NCBI GenBank assembly: GCA_030704615.1
Contig: CM060731.1
Location: 84,238,756-84,302,755 of the forward strand
DNA: 64,000 bases
Direction: 5' to 3'
Origin: Takakia lepidozioides
Taxonomy: Eukaryota > Streptophyta > Takakiopsida > Takakiales > Takakiaceae
A program made the position numbers and the translations under genes. The notes beneath the pieces are model-generated. The model did not search any database, had not been told where the DNA came from, and saw nothing but the letters and a program-made list of their open reading frames with translations. This document shows, in pieces, positions 1 through 9,755 of this stretch. Every line of letters begins with the position of its first letter. The stretch's first letter is position 1.

Positions 1-28
1 TGTCCCGTTCTTTGCGAGGGCCGACTTC

Positions 29-415
29 ATGACGAGCCCGGTGAGGGACTACTCCCTTCCTAGTTATGCAGCTAAACTCGCAAATACAGCGATTAGAAGA
101 AGTGAGAATCCCAGTAAAGTAGAGCAGATTTTGGAGAGGGCTAGGGAGGACAGAAGGATAAGGAAAGAGTTGGCAGCAGCTCAGACAGGTAGACGGGTAC
201 GAAAGTACATATGTGATTCAGCGGATGAGAGCGACGCAGACAGGGAGGAGGACGACCCAACGGAGGTGAGATGGACAGTTCCGCAAGGGGAAGATGGGAT
301 TTTTGAAAGCCTGGCCAACGAGCAGTCCGCTGGAGATGAGAGAGGCACTGAGGGGGTGGAGGAGGAGCAGGACAGTCTAGAACAGGATGAGGATTCCGAT
401 GATTTTCAAGATTAA
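29..415 (+). pseudogene. Duplicated last exon of gene M
   Basis: This 128-residue open frame is nearly the same as the C-terminal exon of the minus-strand gene M at 9893-10361. It is rich in Arg/Lys in its first half and in Glu/Asp in its second half, with the acidic tail ending in DSDDFQD. No known domain is recognisable. The left copy reads through a Trp codon that is TAG in the right copy (10034-10036). It has no upstream exons in the window, so here it is a duplicated gene end rather than a gene. The methionine at 29 is internal to the exon. Confidence 0.75.
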
Positions 416-603
416 TAGAATTTTAATGAAGTCTCTGTAAATGTAAATTCTCTTCCAGAGTATATAAAGAAAATTCTGCCCGACATTCGTGACCCCTCTC
501 CAGTGTGCATTCCAGCCACACAATCGCCCAAACCAGGACGCTCCCAAAATCAGAAATGGGTCAGGGCATTTCCAAAATTTTGGCAACTCTAAGAACCTCT
601 TTT

Positions 604-1494
604 GGAAATGCGGCACCGCATTTCCAAAACAGGGGAGGGACTAATTTTCCATTTCAATGTTGGCATAGTAAAAAGTAATCTGAATTGGGAATGCGGTGCC
701 GCATTTCCAAAATTTCCTTTGTCCACACGCCAGTTTTGGCCTCTCCCGCTCATTGCATGGATGCCACCACGCTTACAGAGGTCGAACAAGGAGGTCGAAC
801 AAGGAGGCCGACATGGCGGGATTGGAAATGCGGTGCCGCATTTCCATATTGGGGATGGTGGTTGTTCGAACTGCAGACCCATCAACAAAAACTGGCACCG
901 CATTCCATTGTAAAAAAAAAGTCGATGACGGACATGGAAATGCGGCGCCGCATTTCCAGAACGGACATCGCAATTTGTCAATTTGCAGACCCTCTCTCGG
1001 AAATGCGGTAACGCATTCCATCGCGCTGGTCGGAAATAGGTGCACTTTTCGAAGTGTTGGACGGAAATGCGGCACCGCATTCCCTTGTCCAAAAAGAAGT
1101 TTCCATTGCCAAGCTTGGAAATGCGTCGCCGCATTTGCAATGCCAACCTCGTTTTCTGATCAATTTATAGACCCGTGTTGGTATTTCGTGTACCTGGACG
1201 GAAATGATGCACCGCATTTTCTTGTCCCACATGGAAATGCGGTGCCGCATTTCGATGTCCGACATGGAAATGCGGTGCCGAATTTCGATGTCGGACATGG
1301 AAATGCGGCGCCGCATTTCGATCCCGACATGGAAATGCGGCGCCGCATTTCGATGCCGACATGGAAATGCGGCGCCGCATTTCGATGCCGACATGGAAAT
1401 GCGGTGCCGCATTTCCAAGCCGACATGGAAATGCGGCGCCACATTTCCATGCCGACATGGAAATGCGGTGCCGCATTTCAATGTCCGACATGGC
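604..1494. repeat. Palindrome array, left arm
   Basis: More than a dozen copies of a roughly 22-nt palindrome lie here: arms GGAAATGCGG and CCGCATTTCC with a 2-nt centre that is CG, TG or CA. From 604 to about 1220 they are spaced irregularly (about 50-130 nt). From 1228 to 1494 they form a tight tandem array of about eight units with a 32-33-nt period, where each palindrome is joined by a short linker containing GACAT. The many overlapping open frames here, with repeated CGAAF/APHF peptides on both strands, are by-products of the palindrome and not genes. Confidence 0.93.
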
Positions 1495-1817
1495 GTTACT
1501 CTGGTATATTCTTGACACATGACTCACATACCGGTTACTCTGCTTTATTCAACCAGACAGACAAATTGTAGAAATGAGACATCAAATTGTAAACAGTGGG
1601 CCAAATCCGAGAGTTATTCAACACAATGAAACACAGTCATACAGAAGTGAGGTACATTCCAGGGCACACTCCAGGGCACATTTAAATTTCCCCCGTACAG
1701 GATCCTGGACCGATGAAGATTGGCTGCTGCATGAATGTAGCCGTTTCAGTTTCCTACCCTGCCATGCAAACTATGGGCAGTCACTGCCAGGTGGGCCGAT
1801 AGCCACTGGACACGACG

Positions 1818-1880
1818 AAGTCCATCCCCTCTTCGATGTAAATGCGGCGCCGAATTTCCATCCGGGGGGATGGACTTCGG
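1818..1880. repeat. Extended hairpin around a palindrome copy, left
   Basis: A palindrome copy (TAAATGCGGCGCCGAATTTCC-like) sits inside a longer inverted repeat with outer arms CGAAGTCCATCCCC and GGGGGATGGACTTCG. The counterpart in the right arm is at about 7869-7935. Both lie just upstream of a P gene start (1908 and 7840), so they could be in a promoter or 5' leader. Confidence 0.75.
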
Positions 1881-1907
1881 TGGCAGATCTCAAACTATAA
1901 CTTGTTG

Positions 1908-2671
1908 ATGAGAAAGATGTATGGCTTCATCCACCGCTGGCGTGATGAACACGTTCCACCTCCGTCGGTGGGTACGTGTGACCCAGATGCTCCATTTTGG
2001 AGGCCGGACTGCTCTTCCGCTTCGTATCTTTTCCAAAATCTAAGGGCTTCGTAGCTGTCCGCAAGGTCATCGGCATCCAAGTCGTCCTCAGGTCCTCCAT
2101 TGCAAGGATGCCGTGCTTCCGGAACCGGGACGACTGCCCCTTTGGAGGCATCGATTATGCAATGTATTCGGCCACATCGGGAGACATTGTTATCTGGTAC
2201 ACAGATTACACAGAAGATACTGGTTCGATTGTGGAAACATTGGTGGCTTTTGAGTATATCGTAGGCCACTACGCCTTCGAGCGGGGTGACGATCTTGGTT
2301 TGAGGAGTCCGTGGCTCCTGCGCATCCTCGATTCCGATTTTCCCAGCTACGACGGTCACCCATGCAGAAGAAGGCGCACTGCTATGCTGTTGCGGTGGAA
2401 CTGCTGCCACTGGACGTGGGTGGACTCCATCGGAGAGACCTATTCTCCTCGAGGAGTGCGCTCCTCTTCTCCATTGTATGGGGACATTCGCATTGGTGTG
2501 GACGACGAAAACGTGAAGATTTCCATATTCGATGGTGGTATGATTGAAGGGCAGGACATTGTGGTGAACATCACTAGGGGCGGTACAACGGCTGCAATCG
2601 ACTTTACATGGAGGAGCCCCAGGACTCATGAGCTAGTTCTGAGAGCAGTCGAAGTCCCATTGACAACGTGA
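1908..2671 (+). pseudogene. P-family gene copy 1, frameshifted
   Basis: This is the left-arm counterpart of the intact P gene at 7085-7840. The matching start codon is at 1908, but one base is missing near 1993 compared with the right copy (ATTTTGG against ATTATTGG). The N-terminal part is therefore out of frame with the remaining 224 residues (1997-2671). The protein family is not recognised. Features shared by all three copies are a DC..GG-DY motif, the segment SGDI-I-W, an FERG motif, a WRWN-C/W-C-WT motif, and a C-terminal part with YGDIR, MYDGG/FDGG-I-G-DIVV and ELVLRA-EVP. A GATCAATAAA polyadenylation-type signal lies near 2750. Confidence 0.75.
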
Positions 2672-3110
2672 CTTGTATTCAGTAGGCACAGGGCTCAAGA
2701 TTTGAGGGCACAATCAGCACAGTAGACGTGCTTCAAATGCAATTCATGTGGATCAATAAAAACCTCATTGTGCCCTCTTTTTATTCTATTCTGTGTCCAT
2801 TGTTCCGAGAATGCGTCATTGCTCATTTCGTTTGGGATTGGGAGTGTGGGTGAATTTTGCAAATGGCTGGTAGGCTGAAATGGGCCCCCATTGTACAGAG
2901 CAATACCACCCTACCATTCGCGAAACATTGCCTTTCAATATATAATTCTAAATAACATTGCCGAACCTCCTTCATCGGGAGGTCCTTCTCCCCCTATGAC
3001 CGTGGCACCCTAAACCCTATTCCCGCGGACACTCATTTCCGGAAAATAGTGCTGCTCATGTTTTTTTCCACACTTACGACTCTGCTCATGGCTCATGCCG
3101 CTCATGGCTC

Positions 3111-4058
3111 ATGGCTCATGAAATAGCAGCCCCCAATGAGAGAATAATTTGGGAATTTGAAATGGAGGAGGAGTGGGATACTAGTGAGACACAAATGTCA
3201 TCTCACTTGTTCGACAACAAGCGGGTGGAGTGCTCACGTCCTCCAATACCATCATGGATCAAAGATGGCTCGTGTTGTCCAGTTTGCCTTAATCCATACG
3301 GTCTGGAGGGTGCATACTTGTTGGGAAGTTGTGGACATATGTTTCACGTAACTTGTTTGAAGTCGGCGGCTCTAATAAGCAACACATGTCTGTCATGTCG
3401 TGCGCCAATCCACCGACGTTACTATGAGCTATTTGGGTTGGAGGATGTGATGCCCATAGGGTATGAGCTCAATCGACACAATTTCCCTTTGGACCAGGAA
3501 CCTCACAATTTTCTGAACGGCAAACACTGGGGGAAGACGTTGGCATGGAATGCTGATACGAGGATGCATGGCATGATATCCGATCGAACGTTCGATATCA
3601 ATGAGTTTTGGATGACATTTAATTGGGAAATCACAAAACGTGCTCGTTGCATAGAAGATCCAGATCAATGGGAGTTGTTTTGTCGAAACCTTGGAGGTTG
3701 GGGAATAAGAAGCGAGAGGTTTTTTCGGTTGCCCGAGAACCCACCAAACGGAGTGAACCTTTCCTCATACAATGGTAATCCGATTGGCCGGCATCTGCTG
3801 CTGCATAGCCTTGAGCGTGTTGCCAAATCATGTATCCGAATGAACGACACAATGACGGAACGCAAAGAGCGGCGGCTGCATCGCAATCCCGCATATGAGG
3901 ATGCGGATGAAAAGAAAATCAACAGATATGCCAAGGCCATTAGGCACGTCGTTAGAACGTGGCAAATGAGTCTCCGTCGCAAAGTTGTTGGGGCATCGCA
4001 ATACCATCGCAAGGCGACCCCTGGAGGTTGCAACCCCTTGCATTTACAATATCTATGA
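3111..4058 (+). CDS. RING-H2 finger protein, possible E3 ubiquitin ligase
   Basis: This 315-residue open frame has a RING-H2-type pattern at about residues 56-100: a CPVC pair, a CGH step with a second His in FHVTC, and a final CLSC pair. Such domains usually recruit an E2 enzyme for ubiquitin transfer; that role is inferred from the family. The remaining 210 residues are Trp- and Arg-rich and match no family I can name. The first ATG lies inside a run of GCTCATG repeats (3084-3120), so a start further in (for example at 3156) is possible. It stands alone in the spacer of the inverted duplication. It may be cargo of a mobile element, because the same GCTCATG run occurs at 28975-29012 beside the MULE fragment. 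Confidence 0.7.
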   Translation: MAHEIAAPNERIIWEFEMEEEWDTSETQMSSHLFDNKRVECSRPPIPSWIKDGSCCPVCLNPYGLEGAYLLGSCGHMFHVTCLKSAALISNTCLSCRAPIHRRYYELFGLEDVMPIGYELNRHNFPLDQEPHNFLNGKHWGKTLAWNADTRMHGMISDRTFDINEFWMTFNWEITKRARCIEDPDQWELFCRNLGGWGIRSERFFRLPENPPNGVNLSSYNGNPIGRHLLLHSLERVAKSCIRMNDTMTERKERRLHRNPAYEDADEKKINRYAKAIRHVVRTWQMSLRRKVVGASQYHRKATPGGCNPLHLQYL

Positions 4059-4074
4059 TTGCGGATTTCTCCTA

Positions 4075-4430
4075 CGCAATGATTTTTGTTTTAGCTCTAT
4101 TTTGTTCTGTGAATGCAAACCCCAGACCACTACATCCATTGAAAAATTTGGACCAAACAAAAACAAAAATAAACAAAGAGTTTCCTTCACTCACTATTGC
4201 GGAACTCTCTATGGAGAGTGCATGAAGTTGAAAAGAACTCAACTTCGGAGTGCAAATGAGGGAAGAAAATATGGTTTTCAGTCCAAATGATTTTTGTTCA
4301 CTCCCAAAATTTGCACACGCATTGCAAACGCTGTCATTAAGCATATGGTCTAATAGTTTGCACGGATGTAGTGGTGCAAGGATCGAATTCATAGAACAAA
4401 ACACAGCAAAAAATAAATTATTACGTAATA
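4075..4430 (+). repeat. Dispersed repeat D, copy downstream of RING gene
   Basis: This stretch matches 31970-32230 and 32804-32920 in several long words, such as TTTGGACCAAACAAAAA, GGAACTCTCTATG-AGAGTGCAT and GTCCAAATGA-TTTTGTTC. At the other locus the repeat is part of a tandem array next to an assembly gap. No protein is recognisable. The rest of 4441-4980 shows no gene. Confidence 0.7.
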
Positions 4431-4980
4431 GCAATCCCCAATCCTAGACCCCCAGGCAAGAGGGCACTTGCGACGCCCCAGCAGGCCTGCGACTGCGGGG
4501 AATCGCAACGTCTTTCTTGCGGGGCCTGGTTCGACTGCCTCCTCTCGGTGCCTACGCCGTTGCCCCCCCCTCCTTCATCATTTTTATAACGTTCGTAATA
4601 TTATATAGCATTTACACAACTCTCATTTATTTCTATATGATGTAAAGGCCTAGTGTACCTGCTCCAGTCACCTCGTTTGACCGAAACTCACCAATTTCAA
4701 AATCACAGTAAAATGAAACACACCACAAGGGGGGGCCAAATCCAAAATACACAAAGATCTATTTAGTCCCCACCTAATGAATTGAGAAAATGGGTTTGGA
4801 AGCCAAAGATGGGATTGGGGGGTAGGAAAAAGCCCACAATTTGATAAAAATCGGAGACAAAACCTCCCCCTCCGTGTCAATGGCTTCCCTCTTCCTCTAA
4901 CTCCGCAGAATGCAAAGCATCCCACACCCACAGAGCTAAAGGGGAAGAGTGAAAGTGAGAGCCAAAAATGGCCTCCTTCC

Positions 4981-5335
4981 CCTTATATGGGCGACCGCTC
5001 AAAAGCGGTCACCCAAGCGCCTTCCGGAAGATGTCCGCCACGTGGCGGCCACCAGCGCAATGTGGCGACCGCCACATCGACGGTCGCCCACATGGCTGAC
5101 GTGGTGGTCACCCGGGCCGGCGGCCCATCCCGCCAAGTGACCGCTGACATGGCGGTCGCAAGTGCCGGCAGCCCATCTGCCCGGGGACTGCCGACGTGGC
5201 AACCGCTGATGTGGCGGTCGCCCGGGCCTACGCCCCATCCCACCCGGCGACCAGCACCTGCATGGTCGCCTCGGCAAGCCGTCACCTGGCCGGTCACCTT
5301 CGTCCTCGTTGTCGCCAGCGTGGCAAAAGAAGGTA
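4981..5335. repeat. GC-rich block with reiterated GTGGCGGTCGC words
   Basis: This 350-bp block is strikingly GC-rich compared with its AT-rich surroundings. It contains many variants of GTGGCGGTCGC / GCGACCGCCAC in both orientations, including a hairpin at about 4987-5010 (GACCGCTCAAAAGCGGTC). Open frames exist on both strands because stop codons are rare in such sequence, so I do not call genes. From 5350 to 6706 the DNA is AT-rich with no supportable gene. Confidence 0.6.
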
Positions 5336-7084
5336 AAAAAGTAAAAAAAGTAAAAAAGTAAAAATACCGCGATGAATGTCTTCTTATGGACGCGACGTGA
5401 CGCCGACGCTGACGTGTTACTGCGGCGTCATGTCCATACCTGCAACCGGGATTGGCAGTATCATGACAAAGCCACTCCAAACTAGATTCACTCAACCAGC
5501 TAATTTGTAGAATCCAACAGAAGGTGCCTTCATGAGCAATGCTTGATTTTATCAATTGTGCCGTTGCTGCTGCGGCTTCCACGGCGATTGCAGCCTACAA
5601 TGTCCATTTTTTGCTGTCACAGCACTATTTTTTCCAGACATATAATAGTGGTAAATTATCATACTCCCACATGACAATGCCATCAATAAAAAGGGACTAA
5701 CATATAGAGGCTCATCTACATATACTTTCACACTTAATTTTAAATCTCATTATAAAAAACCAGAATCTCTAGATGCTATGGACTTTTAAAAAGTCCATAA
5801 GGAATTGTCGTGCAGTCCATAAAAAAAGACGTTGACTTTTTTAATATAGGAGTTAGAACAAAGTAAAAAGAAAGGACTCTCTCAAACTTGCTTTGATTTA
5901 TGATGAATCTGGAATGAAAACTATCATTAAAAAATATGAAGTTAAAAAAAAATATATGTACTATTTTGAGCCTAAAAAATAACTATTTTCATAAAGTCCT
6001 TTATGACTAAATTCTTTTGAAATAACAATGATCAAATTTCAAAAAAACATTTGTGAATTGATATTATCTTGACAATCTTGGTTTTAACAGTCAATAATAG
6101 ATGGTCAAGATTGTCAGTTGAAGCAAATCCAATGGTTGAGGATTCGCCACATCCTCCTTTATGTACTCTTTATGTACTCATGATCTGCCGTTTTTGGTCC
6201 ACTCTAGTTTGCAATCACCCTCCAGTTGACCATCTATCCATGGAGGTTTCTTGTAGCTATCAGTCCACAGGGAATCATAGGTAAACTTGAGCTTGAAATT
6301 TGGCCCTCTTGGACGAATCTGGACCCAAACTCTATCCTTGCTCTTTCAACTATCCATACCTCTGCACAAATCATGCATACATCCTTGCCTTGCTGCTACA
6401 GGTAACAATGATAGCCTAGATTTGTTCTAGCAAACACCCCAACCCTACTTATCACACTAGTTCCTATGCTGACTTGGGCTTCCAACAGGCATTCACCTTT
6501 TTGCCTCGATTGTTCCACCCTTGACTGCGGTCGGAAACACATTCATTCCAAAACTTTCCTCGTCTCTGCTATCTGTTTTTCGATACTTTCCTATTGCCAC
6601 ATAGGCAGTAACATGTCAAAATCACTCGAAGACCACCATAGATCCACCAACGAGCTAACTTACAGAATAGAATAAATAATAGAACTTACAGCTACTTTGC
6701 ATGTGACTATTTTCCGGAAATATGTGTCCGCGGGAATAGGGTTAAGGGTGCCACGGTCATAGGGGGAGAAGGACCTCCCGATGAAGGAGGTTCGGCAATG
6801 TTTTTTAGAATTATATATTGAATGGAAATGTTTCGCAAATGGTAGGGTGGTACTGCTCTGTACAATGGGGGCCCATTTCAGCCTAACAGCCACTTGCAAA
6901 ATCCTCCCACACTCCCAATCCCAAACGAAATGAACAATGACGCATTCTGGGAACGATGGACACAGAATAGAATAAAAAGAGGGCACAATGAGGTTTTTAT
7001 TGATCCACATGAATTGCATTTGAAGCACGTCTACTGTGCTGATTGTGCAAACAAATCGTTAGCCCTGTGCCTACTGAATACAAG

Positions 7085-7840
7085 TCACGTTGTCAATGGG
7101 ACTTCGACTGCTCTCAGAACTAGCTCATGAGTCTTCGGGCTTCTCCAGGTAAAGTCGATTGCAGCCGTTGTACCGCCCCTGTTGATGTTCACCACAATGT
7201 CCCGCCCTTCAATCATACCACCATCGTATATGGAAAGCTTCACGTTTTCGTCCTCCACACCAATGCGAATGTCCCCATACAATGGAGAAGAGGAGCGCAC
7301 TGCTTCAGGATAATAGGTCTCTCCGATGGAGTCCACCCACGTCCACTGGCACCAGTTCCACCGCAACAGCATAGCAGTGCGCCTTCTTCTGCATGGATGA
7401 CCGCCGTAGCTGGGAAAATCGGAATCAAGGATGCGCATGAGCCACGGACTCCTCAGACCAAGATCGTCACCCCGCTCGAAGGCGTACTGGCCTGGGATAT
7501 ACTCAAAAGCCACCAATGTTTCCACAATCAAGCCAGTATCTTCTGTGTAATCTGTGTACCAGATAACAATGTCTCCCGATGTGGCCAAATACATTCCATA
7601 ATCGATGCCTCCATAAGGGCAGTCGTCCTGGTTCCGGAAGCACGGCATCCTTGCAAAGGAGGACCTGAGGTCAACTTGGATGCCGATGACAATGACCTTG
7701 CGGACAGCAACGAAGCCCTTAGATTTTGGAAATGATGCGAAGCAGAAGAGCAGTCCGGCCTCCAATAATGGAGCATCTGGGTCCCACGCACCCACCGACG
7801 GAGGTGTAACGTGTTCATGACGCCCATACCTCTTTCTCAT
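7085..7840 (-). CDS. P-family protein, intact copy (function unknown)
   Basis: This 251-residue ORF begins with an ATG (7838-7840) and ends next to a GATCAATAAA signal on the minus strand (about 7000-7010). I do not recognise the family. It shares with the other two copies the YGDIR box, the MYDGG/IYDGG-I-G-DIVV box, and the C-terminal ELVLRA-EVP. Conserved Trp, Gly and Asp spacing suggests a compact beta-rich fold, which is inference only. There is no signal peptide or membrane segment. It lies beyond the palindrome array as seen from gene M. Conservation of three diverged copies suggests the frame was once under selection. Confidence 0.65.
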   Translation of the reverse strand: MRKRYGRHEHVTPPSVGAWDPDAPLLEAGLLFCFASFPKSKGFVAVRKVIVIGIQVDLRSSFARMPCFRNQDDCPYGGIDYGMYLATSGDIVIWYTDYTEDTGLIVETLVAFEYIPGQYAFERGDDLGLRSPWLMRILDSDFPSYGGHPCRRRRTAMLLRWNWCQWTWVDSIGETYYPEAVRSSSPLYGDIRIGVEDENVKLSIYDGGMIEGRDIVVNINRGGTTAAIDFTWRSPKTHELVLRAVEVPLTT

Positions 7841-7868
7841 CCACGGGGTATAGGTTGAGATATGCCAC

Positions 7869-7935
7869 CGAAGTCCATCCCCGGATGGAAATTCGGCGCC
7901 GCATTTACATCGAAGGGGGGATGGACTTTGTCGTG
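7869..7935. repeat. Extended hairpin around a palindrome copy, right
   Basis: This is the right-arm counterpart of 1818-1880: CGAAGTCCATCCCC and GGGGATGGACTT outer arms around a GGCGCC-centred palindrome. It lies just upstream of the P gene start at 7840. Confidence 0.7.
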
Positions 7936-8192
7936 TCGAGTGGCTATCGGCCCACCTAGCAGTCGTTGCCCATAGTTTGCATGGCAGGGTAGGAAATTGA
8001 AACGGCTACATTCATGGAGCAGCCAATCTTCATCCGTCCAGGATCCTGTAGGGGGGAAATTTAAATGTGCCCTGGAGTGTTTGTGAGGAATTGCAGCGTT
8101 AGCTTGAACTTTTTCCAGCCACCGCGCTGCTCCTCCTCCATCCGGAAGCTGCTGTCATTGAGCGTACTCCAGTACTCCGGTACTTTTCAAGG

Positions 8193-8771
8193 ATGCCGTG
8201 CCACCGAACTCCAGCCGACTGCCCTTATCATGGCCACGATTATGCTATGTTCAAACTAGAATCAGGAGACATCATTGTCTGGCTCTCTGTTTTCACAGAC
8301 GCTGCTGGAATCAAGCAAGAGTCTTTGCGCGCAATGGAGTATTTGGAGGGCTATTACCGCTTTGAGCGAGGTGAGGGCGAGGGTCAATGCGGTCCGTGGG
8401 TCCTGAAAATTGTTGACCTCGATATACCAAGCTGGAAAGGGATGCCGGACAGATCACGCACGGCCTCGCTTTGGCGTTGGAACTGCTGCCAGTGGACCAG
8501 GGAGGACGGCACCGGGGAAAACTATATACGTGGAGATCACTCTGCTCTTCCAGTGTATGGAGACATTCGGCTGAGTTGCGAAGACGAATCGCACGGGCAC
8601 ATGAGGCCCACAGTGACCTTGTCAATGTATGATGGTGGTATCATTGATGGACATGACATTGTCGTCGGCTCCAGCAAGGGCAGCAGAACGACCGAATTGC
8701 AGTTTACCTCGAGGTGCCGCAGCAGTAATGAGCTTGTTTTGAGGGCTATCGAAGTTCCGTCGACTTGGTGA
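8193..8771 (+). CDS. P-family protein, diverged copy (function unknown)
   Basis: This 192-residue ORF starts at the ATG at 8193, equivalent to an internal MPC motif of the 251-residue copy. The true 5' end may therefore be an upstream exon that I cannot place; the preceding 100 bases read as plausible coding or leader sequence. It keeps the family boxes (SGDIIVW, FERG, WRWNCCQWT, VYGDIR, MYDGGIIDGHDIVV, ELVLRAIEVP) but differs at many other positions. An AATAAA lies near 8842. It points toward the minus-strand P copy and has been lost from the left arm. Confidence 0.6.
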   Translation: MPCHRTPADCPYHGHDYAMFKLESGDIIVWLSVFTDAAGIKQESLRAMEYLEGYYRFERGEGEGQCGPWVLKIVDLDIPSWKGMPDRSRTASLWRWNCCQWTREDGTGENYIRGDHSALPVYGDIRLSCEDESHGHMRPTVTLSMYDGGIIDGHDIVVGSSKGSRTTELQFTSRCRSSNELVLRAIEVPSTW

Positions 8772-9039
8772 AGCCCATGTAGAAGGAGGAAGGGCTTAGT
8801 TTTGTCTGCAGTTGGTAAATGTGAGACATCGTGTCCGATCAATAAACCCATCGTACCTCACTTCTGTGTGATTGTGTTTCATTGTGTTGAATAACTGTCG
8901 GAATTGGCCCACTGTTTACAATTTGATGTCTCATTTCTACAATGTGTCTGTCCGGATGAATATACCAGAGTAACCGGTATGAGACTCATTAGCATTGTCG
9001 TATGAAACAATGGAAGGCGGCACAACATTTCCATGTTGG

Positions 9040-9755
9040 TCATTGGAATGCGGCACCGCATTTCCATGTCGGACATTGAAATGCGGTGCATCATTTCCGT
9101 CCATGTACACGAAATACCAACACGGGTCTATAAATTGGACAGACAACGAGGTTGGCATTGCAAATGCGGCGACGCATTTCCAGCTTGGCAATGGAAACTT
9201 CTTTTTGGACAAGGGAATGCGGTGCCGCATTTCCGTCCAACACTTCGAAAAGTATGACATTTCCGACCAGCGCGATGGAATGCGTTGCCGCATTTCCGTG
9301 AGAGGGTCTGCAAATGGACAAATTGCGATGTCCGTTCTGGAAATGCGGCGCCGCATTTCCATGTCCGTCATCGACTTTTTTTTGACAATGGAATGCGGTG
9401 CCAATTTTTGCTGATGGGCCTGCAGTTCGAACAACGACCATCCCCAATATGGAAATGCGGCACCGCATTTCCAATTCCGCCATTTCGACCTCCTTGTTCG
9501 ACCTCCTTGTTCGACCTCTGTAAGCGTGGTGGCATCCATGAAATGAGCGGGAGAGGCCAAAACTGGCGTGTGGACAAAGGAAATTTTGGAAATGCGGCAC
9601 CGCATTTCCAATCGGCCGATTACTTTTTACTATGCCAACCATGAAATGGAAAATTTAGTCCCTCCCCTGTTTTGGAAATGCGGTGCCGCATTTCCAAAAG
9701 AGGTTTTTAGAGTTGCCAAAATTTTGGTCGTACATGGAAATGCGGTGCCCCATTT
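9040..9755. repeat. Palindrome array, right arm
   Basis: About eleven copies of the same palindrome lie here, at roughly 60-70-nt or larger spacing, including 9047, 9161, 9217, 9276, 9341, 9452, 9590 and 9676. Centres are CG, TG or CA. The 32-nt tandem expansion of the left arm is absent. The array lies directly downstream of the gene M stop codon (9893-9895). Confidence 0.92.

Larger units (their letters stand above)
1..3049 (+). repeat. Left arm of large inverted duplication (truncated by window)
   Basis: The sequence from position 1 to about 3049 reads, on the opposite strand, like 10307 down to 6707. Both arms run in the order gene M last exon, palindrome array, P gene, AATAAA-containing tail, and end at the same word (CCGGAAAATAG). 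The arms are not identical. The left arm has a longer palindrome array (tandem units at 1228-1494). It lacks about 0.8 kb that in the right arm holds the third P gene (8070-8860). Position 1 matches 10307 directly, so this arm probably continues to the left of the window. Confidence 0.9.

Noticed and set aside
1228-1494. CRISPR-like regular repeats
   Set aside because: The 32-bp units are adjacent with no unique spacers, the repeat is a palindrome minisatellite, and the context is a plant nuclear genome.
589-1571. Six overlapping long ORFs with repeated CGAAFPC / NAAPHFH peptides on both strands
   Set aside because: They are translations of the palindrome array in every frame. The same peptides appear on both strands because the DNA unit is its own reverse complement.
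4983-5582. 199-residue minus-strand ORF in the GC-rich block
   Set aside because: Long frames occur on both strands because GC-rich repeats lack stops; composition is repetitive with no domain.
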